Origin: Ruminococcus sp. UBA7013
GTDB taxonomy: Bacteria; Bacillota; Clostridia; Oscillospirales; Ruminococcaceae
DNA: 21,448 bases
NCBI GenBank assembly: GCA_002449585.1
Contig: DJXD01000095.1
Coordinates: 1 to 21,448 of the forward strand
Direction of reading: 5' to 3'
Shown here: one piece after another, positions 1 through 8,189 of the stretch
Numbering within the stretch: the first letter of the stretch is position 1
Layout of the letters: each line of letters starts with the position of its first letter
Made by a program: the position numbers and the translations under genes
The notes under the pieces: model-generated
What the model saw: the letters and a program-made list of their open reading frames with translations, nothing else
What the model was told of the DNA's origin: nothing
The model's database searches: none

Positions 1-59
1 AGGAGGGAGCGGCATTCCTCCTCGATCTAAAGAAGTCGGGGTATCCTGCCGCCTATTGA
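1..59 (+). CDS. 3' end of an unidentified upstream gene (partial)
   Basis: The frame whose codons begin at position 3 is open from the window edge and ends in TGA at 57-59, directly followed by a second in-frame TGA at 60-62. The visible C-terminus reads EGAAFLLDLKKSGYPAAY. The stop overlaps the ATG of the next gene by one base (TGATG), an arrangement typical of translationally coupled genes. That coupling is the main reason to believe it is a real reading frame. Too little is visible to assign a family. Confidence 0.5.
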   Translation, partial: EGAAFLLDLKKSGYPAAY

Positions 60-1180
60 TGAATAAAAAAGATCTGACTGAGCTGAAAAAGCATTTTATC
101 CCTTATGATGATTTGCTTGTCATTCAAAAAGTGCTGACATGCTTTATTGATGCAGAAAAAACTAGAAAATGTCAGAGCATCCGGGGATTTGCAGAAATCC
201 CAGAGGAAGAAATGAGTGCCCTGTATCCCATATTTACCAAAATCCTGAAAGGAACACTTGGCAAAGGTCTGGTTGAATATGAATTTCCGAATGAAGTTTA
301 TGAAGAAGGTAAGAGCCAGCATATTTTTTGGTCATTGCTTCAAAAAAATCTGGATGATCCAGAAGCATTTATTTCCCATATCACAAAAAATATGACCTGT
401 TCTATGCCTTATGTGATTTTTACAGCAAAATGCTGTTATACGGTTTTTGAAAAAGATAGGCTTGATCATAAAAATAAATATGACAGCCGGGAATTTCATT
501 TTCTCATCACCGCAATCTGTCCTGTAGAAGCAAGAATTGACGGATTCATCTATGATGAAACAGAAAATAATATCATCCGGCGGCTGACATTTGACAGAAT
601 CGTTTCAGATTCTCCTATCAATGGCTTTCTGTTTCCGACATTCACAGGCCGGACAGCAGATGTCAATCATGTTATGTATTATGCCCGGAAGTTCCGAGAG
701 CCAGATACTTCTTTTATTGAATCTGTACTCGGCTGCCATTTTATATTATCTGCACAGGAAGAAAAAGAAACGTTCCGTGCCGTACTGGATCAGGCAGTGG
801 GAGAAGAATTAAATCTGAATGTGATTGCTTCTGTCAATGAAAAAATTCAGAATTATGCCAAAACATTTGCCAACGAACCAGAACCCCCGGTGATCAGTGA
901 TATTATGGTCAGAGATCTTCTTCTTGATTCTGGTGTCAGCCTGGAAAAAGCCCAAGCCGCACAGCAATTATATCGGGAAACCGCAGAAGATCATTATTTC
1001 ATGGCTTCTAATCTCGCCGAAACCAAAACAATATTAAATTCTTCCGGCGTTACTGTCAGTATCAGTGGAAATGCTACAGATAAGATCACTACACGCATGA
1101 TTGATGGCAAAAAATTTTTAATGATTTCTTTGGATGATCCTGAAATCACAGTGAATGGCTTTCAAATGGAAATTCAGTAA
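59..1180 (+). CDS. DUF4317 family protein, function unknown
   Basis: A 373-residue protein whose opening (MNKKDLTELKKHF, then a ...TCFIDAEKTRK... segment) and overall layout match the DUF4317 family of Firmicutes as I remember it. The role of the family is not known. I see no signal peptide, membrane segment or catalytic motif, so it is probably cytoplasmic. The ATG at 59 is preferred over the TTG at 56 because it overlaps the stop of the upstream frame (TGATG). No strong ribosome binding site lies just before it, which fits translational coupling. The gene ends 17 bases before copy 1 of the dispersed repeat element. Family call fairly sure; function unassigned. Confidence 0.8.
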   Translation: MNKKDLTELKKHFIPYDDLLVIQKVLTCFIDAEKTRKCQSIRGFAEIPEEEMSALYPIFTKILKGTLGKGLVEYEFPNEVYEEGKSQHIFWSLLQKNLDDPEAFISHITKNMTCSMPYVIFTAKCCYTVFEKDRLDHKNKYDSREFHFLITAICPVEARIDGFIYDETENNIIRRLTFDRIVSDSPINGFLFPTFTGRTADVNHVMYYARKFREPDTSFIESVLGCHFILSAQEEKETFRAVLDQAVGEELNLNVIASVNEKIQNYAKTFANEPEPPVISDIMVRDLLLDSGVSLEKAQAAQQLYRETAEDHYFMASNLAETKTILNSSGVTVSISGNATDKITTRMIDGKKFLMISLDDPEITVNGFQMEIQ

Positions 1181-1197
1181 ATGACTTCATCATGAAT

Positions 1198-1360
1198 TGT
1201 TTCAATCCACGCCAAAGCATAATTTTGTCATTCACGAGCTTCGGCGACTTCTGTCAAAAGTTCGCATGTAATGTATACTAAAAATTTTACGTGCTGAATG
1301 ATTTGTCAGCACAACCTGCTATTTTTACTATTATCAAGATGCGAACTATCTATTGAAACA
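1198..1360 (-). repeat. Dispersed structured repeat, copy 1 (CRISPR-repeat-like end)
   Basis: This 163-bp element is about 94% identical by eye to the reverse complement of 18334-18490; the first 70 bases (1198-1267) are identical. It has 9-bp perfect terminal inverted repeats, TGTTTCAAT at 1198-1206 and ATTGAAACA at 1352-1360; copy 2 lacks the second. Read on the minus strand it gives three stems: AGTTCGCAT/ATGCGAACT (1339-1347 with 1259-1267), GTGCTGA/TCAGCAC (1306-1312 with 1291-1297), and GCTTCGGCG region 1238-1246 with 1210-1218. It then ends in TGGATTGAAAC (complement of 1199-1209). I see no good promoter for that strand here, unlike copy 2. Confidence 0.85.
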
Positions 1361-1378
1361 GAAATATCAAAAAAACAC

Positions 1379-1407
1379 TAGACAAATCTTTGCAGATGTG
1401 CTATAAT
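1379..1407 (+). promoter_or_regulatory. Sigma-70-type promoter of the pyrimidine operon
   Basis: The -35 box TAGACA (1379-1384) is separated by exactly 17 bases from a perfect -10 box TATAAT (1402-1407). The predicted start near 1414 gives a leader of about 100 bases before pyrC. It sits just downstream of copy 1 of the dispersed repeat. Confidence 0.8.
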
Positions 1408-1449
1408 AAATTAGATAATGGCACAGATTGCAAAGAATGAAACAACAGG

Positions 1450-1484
1450 AAACGCCCTTCTGTCGCCGATGGAGGAGCGTTTTT
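1450..1484 (+). terminator. Terminator-like hairpin in the pyrC leader (candidate attenuator)
   Basis: AAACGC (1450-1455) pairs with GCGTTT (1477-1482), with further partial pairing inside, and a run of five T (1480-1484) follows. This is the form of an intrinsic terminator, placed between the promoter and the ribosome binding site of pyrC, so premature termination is plausible. A small frame, ATG 1437 to TGA 1509-1511 (24 codons), runs through the hairpin and ends 4 bases before the pyrC start; its ribosome site is weak. I do not see a recognisable PyrR binding loop, so the regulator is not identified. Confidence 0.45.
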
Positions 1485-1515
1485 AATGGATTGATTTCAG
1501 AAAGGAGCTGAATTG

Positions 1516-2784
1516 ATGCGTATTTTAATTAAGAACGTCCATGCCGTGGATACTAGACTGGATACTGTAACAGATCTTTTGATTGATAACGGTGAAATCA
1601 TCCGGATGGCATCAGATATTCAGATCAGTGCGGAACGTGTGATCAATGGTTCAGGGTTAACCGCTTTGCCGGGCTTGTTTGATATGCATGTACATTTCCG
1701 TGATCCTGGTCAGACACATAAAGAAGATATTATAACAGGATGCCGGGCGGCATTGGCTGGCGGTGTGACAGGTGTTCTCTGTATGCCAAATACAAGCCCT
1801 CCTGTAGATTCGCCCGAAATTTTGCATTATATTCTGGAAAAGGCAAAAAATACCGGTGTGCAGGTCTGCCCTGTGGCTTGTATCACAAAGGGCATGAATG
1901 GCACAGAATTGACAGATTTCGCAGAACTCAAAGCCAATGGTGCAGCCTGTCTTTCTGATGATGGAAAACCTGTTCAAAATGCAGAATTAATGCGCCTTGC
2001 GCTGGAAAAAGCCCGTGATGAAAAAATGCTTGTGGCCTCGCATTGCGAAGATCTGGCGATTATCAACGGCGGTATCATGCATAAAGGCAGTATTTCGGAA
2101 GAATTAGGAATCAAGGGCATGGATCGGGCTTCAGAAGATTATATTACTGCCAGAGAAATCATTCTAGCCAGCTCTGTCAAAGGCAGAATTCATATTTGTC
2201 ATGTCAGCACAAAAGGCAGTGTTGCTATTATTCGGGAAGCCAAACGGCTTGGCGTAGCTGTTACCTGTGAAACAGCACCACATTATTTTATGCTGACACA
2301 TGAAAAGCTTCGGTCTAAAAATGCAAATGATCGCATGAATCCGCCTTTGAGAGAAGAAGAAGACAGACAGGCTATTGAGCAGGCTGTGCTGGATGGGACA
2401 ATTGATTGCATTGTCACAGATCATGCGCCCCATACACAGGAAGAAAAATCAGATTTTGAACATGCGCCTAATGGGATTGTAGGGCTGGAAACTTCTTTTG
2501 CCGCAACATTGACAGCTTTATATCATACAGGAAAATGCAGTCTGATGCAAATTGTTCGTCTGATGTCTGAAACCCCTCGTGAATTGCTGGGGCTTGCGCC
2601 TGTCAGAATTCAAGAAGGTCAGCCAGCTAATTTGATACTTGCGGATCTGAATCGAAAATGGATTGTTGATCCTGCCCGGCTACATGGCAAATCTTGCAAT
2701 ACAGCGTTCAGAAATATGGAACTGACAGGAAAAGTAATCATGACTATCACAGATGGCCTGATCAGATATGAAATAAAAGATTAG
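1516..2784 (+). CDS. pyrC: Dihydroorotase (type I)
   Basis: Catalyses reversible ring closure of N-carbamoyl-L-aspartate to dihydroorotate, the third step of de novo UMP synthesis, in the cytoplasm. The 422-residue protein carries the metal-binding HVH of DMHVHFRDPG (His58, His60), the HCED segment near residue 177, HVSTKGS near 229, NPPLR near 275 and DHAPH near 302, all characteristic of the amidohydrolase-fold class I enzyme. Length is normal for the family. The ATG at 1516 is preferred to the TTG at 1513 because AAAGGAGC (1501-1508) lies at ideal distance. First gene of a pyrC-pyrF-carA-carB run behind the 1379-1407 promoter, with a possible attenuator in its leader. Confidence 0.95.
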   Translation: MRILIKNVHAVDTRLDTVTDLLIDNGEIIRMASDIQISAERVINGSGLTALPGLFDMHVHFRDPGQTHKEDIITGCRAALAGGVTGVLCMPNTSPPVDSPEILHYILEKAKNTGVQVCPVACITKGMNGTELTDFAELKANGAACLSDDGKPVQNAELMRLALEKARDEKMLVASHCEDLAIINGGIMHKGSISEELGIKGMDRASEDYITAREIILASSVKGRIHICHVSTKGSVAIIREAKRLGVAVTCETAPHYFMLTHEKLRSKNANDRMNPPLREEEDRQAIEQAVLDGTIDCIVTDHAPHTQEEKSDFEHAPNGIVGLETSFAATLTALYHTGKCSLMQIVRLMSETPRELLGLAPVRIQEGQPANLILADLNRKWIVDPARLHGKSCNTAFRNMELTGKVIMTITDGLIRYEIKD

Positions 2785-2833
2785 GCGTTCCGAAACAAGA
2801 AGTGAAAATATAACTAAAATTTATTTTATTACG

Positions 2834-2887
2834 AAAGGAGAGCTATTGGAGAAAAATTTACAGTATGCATAGAAACGCATTTGTAAA
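2834..2887 (+). promoter_or_regulatory. pyrC-pyrF intergenic hairpin with mini-ORF
   Basis: A strong ribosome binding site AAAGGAG (2834-2840) precedes not pyrF but an 8-codon frame starting TTG at 2846 and ending TAG at 2870-2872. The same stretch holds a hairpin: TTTACA (2857-2862) pairs with TGTAAA (2882-2887), with inner pairing of ATGC to GCAT. The pyrF start is 26 bases beyond the hairpin. This could modulate pyrF translation or be a leftover; no experiment supports either. Confidence 0.3.
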
Positions 2888-2913
2888 TATATATCTGAGT
2901 AGCAGAGGAAACT

Positions 2914-3828
2914 ATGGGATTTGATAGATTAATCAAGAAAATCAGAGAAACAGGGAATCCGTCAGTGGTCGGACTTGATCCGAAGCTGGATTATATTCCC
3001 GAATATCTGATTCAGGAACAGACCGGTACAGGGCTGGAAAAAGCAGCAAATGTCCTTTTGGCATTTAATAAAGCCATTATTGATGAAATTTATGATATTG
3101 TCCCGGCAATCAAGCCACAAGCCGCTTATTATGAAATGTATGGCTGGCAGGGTGTCAGAACACTTGCCGAAACTATCAGCTATGCAAAATCAAAAGGCAT
3201 GTTTGTGATCACAGACGGCAAAAGGAATGATATTGGCGCAACAATGCAGGCCTATACAGCCGCACATCTGGGATCTGTCACGATTGATGGCGAAACACTG
3301 ACACCATTCGGCGCAGATGCGCTCACAGTCAATGGCTATCTTGGAACAGATGGCATCAAGCCGCTGCTGGAAACCTGTCGGGCAGAAGATAAGGGAATTT
3401 TTGTTCTTGTCAAAACATCCAATCCCTCCAGCGGAGAAATTCAGGATAAAATGCTGGAAGATGCGCCATTATATGCCAAAATGGGTGATCTGTGTGAAAC
3501 ATGGGGCGCAGATACAATAGGTGAATATGGATATTCTGCTGTTGGTGCTGTTGTAGGAGCAACTTATCCGGAACAGCTGAAAGAATTAAGAATCCGCCTG
3601 CCGCATATCTTCTTTTTAGTGCCGGGCTATGGCGCACAGGGCGGCGGTGCGCAGGGTGTCGCAGGTGCTTTTGATAAAAATGGTCTTGGCGGTATTGTCA
3701 ATTCTTCCAGGGCTGTCATGTGTGCCTATCAGAAAGAAAAATGTGATCCCAAAGAATTCGCAAAGGCCGCACGGCGTGAAGCAATCCGGATGAAAGAAGA
3801 TATTAGAAATTATATTTCTATTAAGTAA
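2914..3828 (+). CDS. pyrF: Orotidine 5'-phosphate decarboxylase (type 2)
   Basis: Converts orotidine 5'-phosphate to UMP, the last step of de novo pyrimidine synthesis. The 304-residue length and the order of motifs fit the longer, type 2 PyrF subfamily rather than the ~240-residue enzyme of Bacillus. Visible motifs are VGLDP near residue 20, AIKPQAAYYEMYGWQG near 65-80 and the catalytic Asp-x-Lys-x-x-x-Asp signature in TDGKRNDIG (Asp101, Lys103, Asp106). A PGYGAQGGG phosphate-binding loop lies near 235. The ATG at 2914 follows AGAGGAA (2904-2910) at a rather short spacing of 3. It lies 129 bases after pyrC and is followed by a hairpin before carA. Confidence 0.95.
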   Translation: MGFDRLIKKIRETGNPSVVGLDPKLDYIPEYLIQEQTGTGLEKAANVLLAFNKAIIDEIYDIVPAIKPQAAYYEMYGWQGVRTLAETISYAKSKGMFVITDGKRNDIGATMQAYTAAHLGSVTIDGETLTPFGADALTVNGYLGTDGIKPLLETCRAEDKGIFVLVKTSNPSSGEIQDKMLEDAPLYAKMGDLCETWGADTIGEYGYSAVGAVVGATYPEQLKELRIRLPHIFFLVPGYGAQGGGAQGVAGAFDKNGLGGIVNSSRAVMCAYQKEKCDPKEFAKAARREAIRMKEDIRNYISIK

Positions 3829-3834
3829 TTCTAA

Positions 3835-3868
3835 AAACTGCCGTCCGGGAAATCCGGACAGGCAGTTT
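3835..3868 (+). terminator. Hairpin between pyrF and carA (weak or partial terminator)
   Basis: AAACTGCC (3835-3842) plus GTCCGG (3843-3848) pairs with CCGGAC (3854-3859) and GGCAGTTT (3861-3868) around a GAAAT loop, with one bulged A. Only three T follow before CAT, so the T-tract is poor. It may tune carAB expression or protect the 3' end of the upstream message rather than end transcription fully. Confidence 0.5.
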
Positions 3869-3888
3869 CATAAGAAAGGGTGCAATAT

Positions 3889-4989
3889 ATGGCATTAATC
3901 AAAAACGCCTCTCCAGCATGGCTTGTGCTGGCAGATGGCCAGATTTTCAAAGGCAATAGCTTCGGCGATACAGGAACAGTGATTGGTGAAGTGGTATTTA
4001 CCACCAGCATGACCGGCTATCAGGAAACTTTGACAGATCCCAGCTATTATGGCCAGATCGTGACGCAGACATTTCCCCTGATCGGAAACTATGGCATAAA
4101 TTCTCAAGATTATGAATCTGCAAAATCCTATGTCAGCGGCTATATTGTCCGGGAATGGTGCAATACACCGTCAAATTTTCGCAGTGAAGATCAAATTGAT
4201 GATTTTCTGAAAGCACAGCATATTATTGGCTTATATCATATCGACACACGCCGCCTGACAAGAACAATCCGGGAATCCGGTGTCATGAATGGCGCAATTA
4301 CAACCGAAGATCCGGCACAGCATCTTGATCTGCTTCTGCAACAGATCCAGGCATATACAGTAAAAGATGCTGTTAAGGCTGTTACTAATGCGAATACAAA
4401 GACGTATTCCCCAGAAGAATCAAAATACAGAGTTGTATTATTTGATTTTGGCTATAAAAGAAATATCCGTCAGGAGCTTATGAAAAGGGGCTGTGAAGTG
4501 ATTGTTGTCCCTGCTTTTACCACTGCCGATGAAGTCAGTGCATTGCATCCTGACGGTATTATGCTGTCCAATGGCCCAGGCGATCCGGCGGAAAATACAG
4601 AAATTATCTGTCATCTGAAAGAAATCATCAAGCTGAATCTACCTGTATTCGGGATCTGTCTGGGACATCAGCTCATGGCACTGGCACAGGGCGCAAAGAC
4701 AGAAAAGCTGAGATATGGCCACAGAGGCGCAAATCAGCCTGTGATTGATCTGAGATCAGGCCGGACATATGTCACTAGTCAGAATCATGGCTATGCTGTT
4801 GTCAATGACAGTATTTCTCCGGAAGTGGGGGAAGTATCGCATATCAATGCCAATGACAAAACCTGTGAAGGCGTAAGATATACAAATTGTAATGCATTTA
4901 CAGTGCAGTTTCATCCGGAAGCGCATGGAGGGCCTTTAGATACTTCGTATCTGTTTGATGAATTTATTGCCGCAATGCAGAAAGGTTGA
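3889..4989 (+). CDS. carA: Carbamoyl-phosphate synthase small (glutaminase) subunit
   Basis: Hydrolyses glutamine and channels ammonia to CarB for carbamoyl phosphate synthesis, feeding pyrimidines and arginine. The 366-residue protein has the N-terminal CPSase small-chain domain (about 1-150; FTTSMTGYQETLTDPSY is typical) and a C-terminal class I glutamine amidotransferase domain. The nucleophile is Cys257 in GICLGHQ, with His342 and Glu344 in FHPEA completing the triad. NGPGDP (about 227-232) is also typical. The ATG at 3889 is chosen over a GTG at 3880 because AGAAAGGG (3873-3880) sits 8 bases before it. carB begins 5 bases after the stop, as expected for a two-subunit complex. Confidence 0.96.
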   Translation: MALIKNASPAWLVLADGQIFKGNSFGDTGTVIGEVVFTTSMTGYQETLTDPSYYGQIVTQTFPLIGNYGINSQDYESAKSYVSGYIVREWCNTPSNFRSEDQIDDFLKAQHIIGLYHIDTRRLTRTIRESGVMNGAITTEDPAQHLDLLLQQIQAYTVKDAVKAVTNANTKTYSPEESKYRVVLFDFGYKRNIRQELMKRGCEVIVVPAFTTADEVSALHPDGIMLSNGPGDPAENTEIICHLKEIIKLNLPVFGICLGHQLMALAQGAKTEKLRYGHRGANQPVIDLRSGRTYVTSQNHGYAVVNDSISPEVGEVSHINANDKTCEGVRYTNCNAFTVQFHPEAHGGPLDTSYLFDEFIAAMQKG

Positions 4990-4994
4990 TTTTT

Positions 4995-7900
4995 ATGTCA
5001 TTAAGAAAAGATATTAAAAAAGTACTTGTAATAGGATCAGGGCCTATTATCATCGGTCAGGCAGCAGAATTTGACTATGCCGGGGCACAGGCCTGCCGGG
5101 CACTGAAGCAGGAAGGGCTTGAAGTGGTTTTAATTAATTCTAATCCGGCTACAATTATGACAGATAAAGCGATGGCGGATAAAATCTATATTGAACCGCT
5201 GACGTTGGATGTTGTCAAGAGAGTAATCGAGATCGAAAAGCCTGACAGTGTATTATCCACGCTGGGAGGACAAACAGGCCTGACGCTTTCTATGCAGCTG
5301 GCAGAAGAAGGATTTTTAAAATCCCATCATGTAAAATTATTAGGAGCGAATCCTGAGACGATTCATAAGGCAGAAGATCGGCAGGCATTTAAAGACACTA
5401 TGGAAAAAATCGGTGAACCGTGCATTCCGTCCAAAGTGGTTGAAACTGTAGAAGATGCTGTTGACTTTGCCAAACAAATCAGCTATCCTGTCATCGTGCG
5501 CCCTGCCTTTACTTTGGGAGGAACAGGCGGCGGCATTGCCTATGATGAGGATCAGCTTCGGGATATTGCTACCAATGGGCTTCGATTATCCCCTATTACA
5601 CAAGTTTTGATTGAAAAATGCATCAGCGGCTGGAAAGAAATTGAATTTGAAGTGATTCGAGATAGAAAAGGGAATGTGATCACAGTATGTTCTATGGAAA
5701 ATTTCGATCCTGTAGGTGTTCACACAGGTGACAGCATTGTCATCGCTCCAGCGGTTACGCTGTCAGACAGAGAATATCAAATGCTGCGCACGGCATCGCT
5801 GAATATTATTTCTGAACTGAAAGTAGAAGGCGGCTGTAACTGTCAGTTTGCTTTGCATCCGGAAAGCATGGAATATGCAGTGATTGAAGTGAATCCACGT
5901 GTTTCAAGATCTTCTGCATTGGCATCCAAAGCAACAGGCTATCCGATCGCAAAAGTAGCAACTAAAATTGCCGTTGGTTATACGCTGGATGAAATTATTA
6001 ATCAGGTCACAGGAAAAACATATGCCTGCTTTGAACCGGCTCTTGATTATGTCGTGATCAAGTTTCCTAAATGGGCATTTGATAAATTTGTCTATGCTAA
6101 GCGCACGCTTGGCACACAGATGAAAGCAACAGGCGAAGTCATGGCCATTGGCACAAGCTTTGAACAAGCTATGATGAAAGCTGTCCGCTCTACAGAACTG
6201 GGCGTTGATTCTATGAATATGAAAAAATATGAAGATATGCCGCTTCCAGAAATCATGCATCTGCTGAAATCCGGCGTAGAAGATGAACGCTCTTTTCAAG
6301 TATTTGCCGCATTGAAAAAAGGCGTATCTGTTGCGGAAATTCATGAAATCACCCTGATTGATGAATGGTTTTTGGAAAAATTGCAAAATCTCGTAGAACT
6401 GGAGGAATGGCTTGCGGATGGTCAGCTGACAGAAGAAAAATATCATCTGGCAAAACAATATGGTTATCTTGATAAGACCATTGAAAGAATCTCTGGTCAG
6501 AAATGCCCCCTGCATCAGCATTCTGTTTTCAAAATGGTAGATACCTGCGCAGGAGAATTCAAAGCCGAAACGCCTTATTTTTATTCTACTTATGATGAAG
6601 AAAATGAAGCAGAGCAATTTATAGAAAGAACCAATTCCGGAAAGAAAAAAGTAATTGTTTTCGGGTCAGGGCCTATCCGGATCGGTCAGGGAATTGAATT
6701 TGATTACTGCTCTGTTCACTGCGTCTGGACATTGAAAGAATTAGGCTATGAAGCAATTATTTGTAATAATAATCCGGAAACGGTCTCTACTGATTTTGAT
6801 ACTGGCGATAGATTATATTTTGATCCCCTTACCCCTGAGGATGTTGATAATATTATCGAAACAGAAAAACCTTATGGCGTTGTGGTTCAGTTCGGCGGTC
6901 AGACTGCAATTAAATTAACCCGTCATCTTGCTGACAAAGGTGTCCCTATTTTAGGAACATCTGCTGATGATATTGATGCGGCCGAAGATCGGGAACGGTT
7001 TGATGCACTTTTGGAAACATGCGGCATCCCTCGCCCGGAAGGCTTTACTGTCATGACAACAAAAGAAGCTGTCAAAGCTGCGGATCAACTCGGCTATCCT
7101 GTATTGCTCCGCCCTTCTTATGTGCTCGGCGGACAAAATATGATCATTGCGCATTCTGAGCAGGATGTTATAGAATATATGGGAATCATCACTTCTCATA
7201 TGATCGAAAACCCTGTCTTGATTGATAAATATATGATGGGTACGGAAGTCGAAGTAGATGCCATTTGTGACGGAAAAGATTTCCTCATTCCCGGTATTAT
7301 GGAACATATAGAACGTGCCGGGGTGCATTCCGGTGATTCGATTTCTATCTATCCTGCACAGAATCTATCAAAACGCATTACCGAAACGATTATTGAATAT
7401 ACAAAACGCCTTGCGCTTGCCCTGCATGTCTCCGGTCTGGTCAATATTCAATATGTTGTCTATCGTGGAGAAGTCTATGTAATCGAGGTAAATCCCAGAT
7501 CTTCCAGAACAGTTCCCTATATCAGCAAAGTGACCGGTATTCCTATGGTGGATATCGCAACTAAAATTATGTTTGGCGCAACATTGAAAGAATTAGGCTA
7601 TGAAACCGGCCTGCACCCTGCCGGAAACTATGTAGCTGTGAAAGTGCCTGTCTTCAGCTTCGAAAAGCTTCAGGATGTGGATACTATGCTTGGGCCTGAA
7701 ATGAAATCTACAGGCGAATGCCTTGGCATCGGCAGAAGCTTCGAGGATGCTCTATTAAAAGGCCTTGTTGCCGCAGGGTATGACCTCAAAAAAGAGGGCG
7801 GTGTTCTGATTTCTGTCCGTGATTCTGAGAAAAAAGAAATGATTCGCATCGCAGAAAAATTTTCACGCATGGGCTTTGAACTTTATGCTACCAGCGGCAC

Positions 7901-8189
7901 AGCAAGTTATCTGAACCGCAATATGATCGCAACGAATACCATTCGTAAAATTTCAGATGGCTCTCCTAATACGCTGGATTTGCTCGAAAGCGGAAAAATT
8001 CACTATATGATTTCTACATCTGCAAAAGGACGTATGCCAGCCCGTGATAGTGTCAGAATGCGCCGGAAAGCAATAGAACGCTCTATCTGTTCCCTAACCG
8101 CTGTAGATACTGCTAATGCGCTCGCTAATGTGCTGTTGTCAGGGCGTGGAATTGATGATGTAGAATTGATTGATATTACAAAAATATGA
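4995..8189 (+). CDS. carB: Carbamoyl-phosphate synthase large subunit
   Basis: ATP-dependent synthesis of carbamoyl phosphate from bicarbonate and ammonia supplied by CarA. At 1064 residues it is full length (about 1,070 in E. coli). It shows the duplicated architecture: a carboxyphosphate half beginning KVLVIGSGPIIIGQAAEFDY, a second half beginning KVIVFGSGPIRIGQGIEFDY near residue 545, and a C-terminal MGS-like allosteric domain from about 930 (GFELYATSGTASYL). ATP-grasp segments such as RPAFTLGGTGGG and RPSYVLGGQNM and the ExNPR motifs (VIEVNPRVSRSS, VIEVNPRSSRT) are intact. The ATG at 4995 follows AAAGG at 4981-4985. Its TGA overlaps the ATG of the next gene. Regulation by UMP through the MGS domain is known for the family, not shown here. 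Confidence 0.97.
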   Translation: MSLRKDIKKVLVIGSGPIIIGQAAEFDYAGAQACRALKQEGLEVVLINSNPATIMTDKAMADKIYIEPLTLDVVKRVIEIEKPDSVLSTLGGQTGLTLSMQLAEEGFLKSHHVKLLGANPETIHKAEDRQAFKDTMEKIGEPCIPSKVVETVEDAVDFAKQISYPVIVRPAFTLGGTGGGIAYDEDQLRDIATNGLRLSPITQVLIEKCISGWKEIEFEVIRDRKGNVITVCSMENFDPVGVHTGDSIVIAPAVTLSDREYQMLRTASLNIISELKVEGGCNCQFALHPESMEYAVIEVNPRVSRSSALASKATGYPIAKVATKIAVGYTLDEIINQVTGKTYACFEPALDYVVIKFPKWAFDKFVYAKRTLGTQMKATGEVMAIGTSFEQAMMKAVRSTELGVDSMNMKKYEDMPLPEIMHLLKSGVEDERSFQVFAALKKGVSVAEIHEITLIDEWFLEKLQNLVELEEWLADGQLTEEKYHLAKQYGYLDKTIERISGQKCPLHQHSVFKMVDTCAGEFKAETPYFYSTYDEENEAEQFIERTNSGKKKVIVFGSGPIRIGQGIEFDYCSVHCVWTLKELGYEAIICNNNPETVSTDFDTGDRLYFDPLTPEDVDNIIETEKPYGVVVQFGGQTAIKLTRHLADKGVPILGTSADDIDAAEDRERFDALLETCGIPRPEGFTVMTTKEAVKAADQLGYPVLLRPSYVLGGQNMIIAHSEQDVIEYMGIITSHMIENPVLIDKYMMGTEVEVDAICDGKDFLIPGIMEHIERAGVHSGDSISIYPAQNLSKRITETIIEYTKRLALALHVSGLVNIQYVVYRGEVYVIEVNPRSSRTVPYISKVTGIPMVDIATKIMFGATLKELGYETGLHPAGNYVAVKVPVFSFEKLQDVDTMLGPEMKSTGECLGIGRSFEDALLKGLVAAGYDLKKEGGVLISVRDSEKKEMIRIAEKFSRMGFELYATSGTASYLNRNMIATNTIRKISDGSPNTLDLLESGKIHYMISTSAKGRMPARDSVRMRRKAIERSICSLTAVDTANALANVLLSGRGIDDVELIDITKI

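Noticed and set aside
1414..1515. PyrR binding site in the pyrC leader
   Set aside because: The conserved PyrR loop sequence is not recognisable, so only an unspecified attenuator is proposed.
5904..6617. 237-codon minus-strand frame opposite carB
   Set aside because: It is a shadow of carB with Phe/Ile/Cys-rich composition and no recognisable domain.
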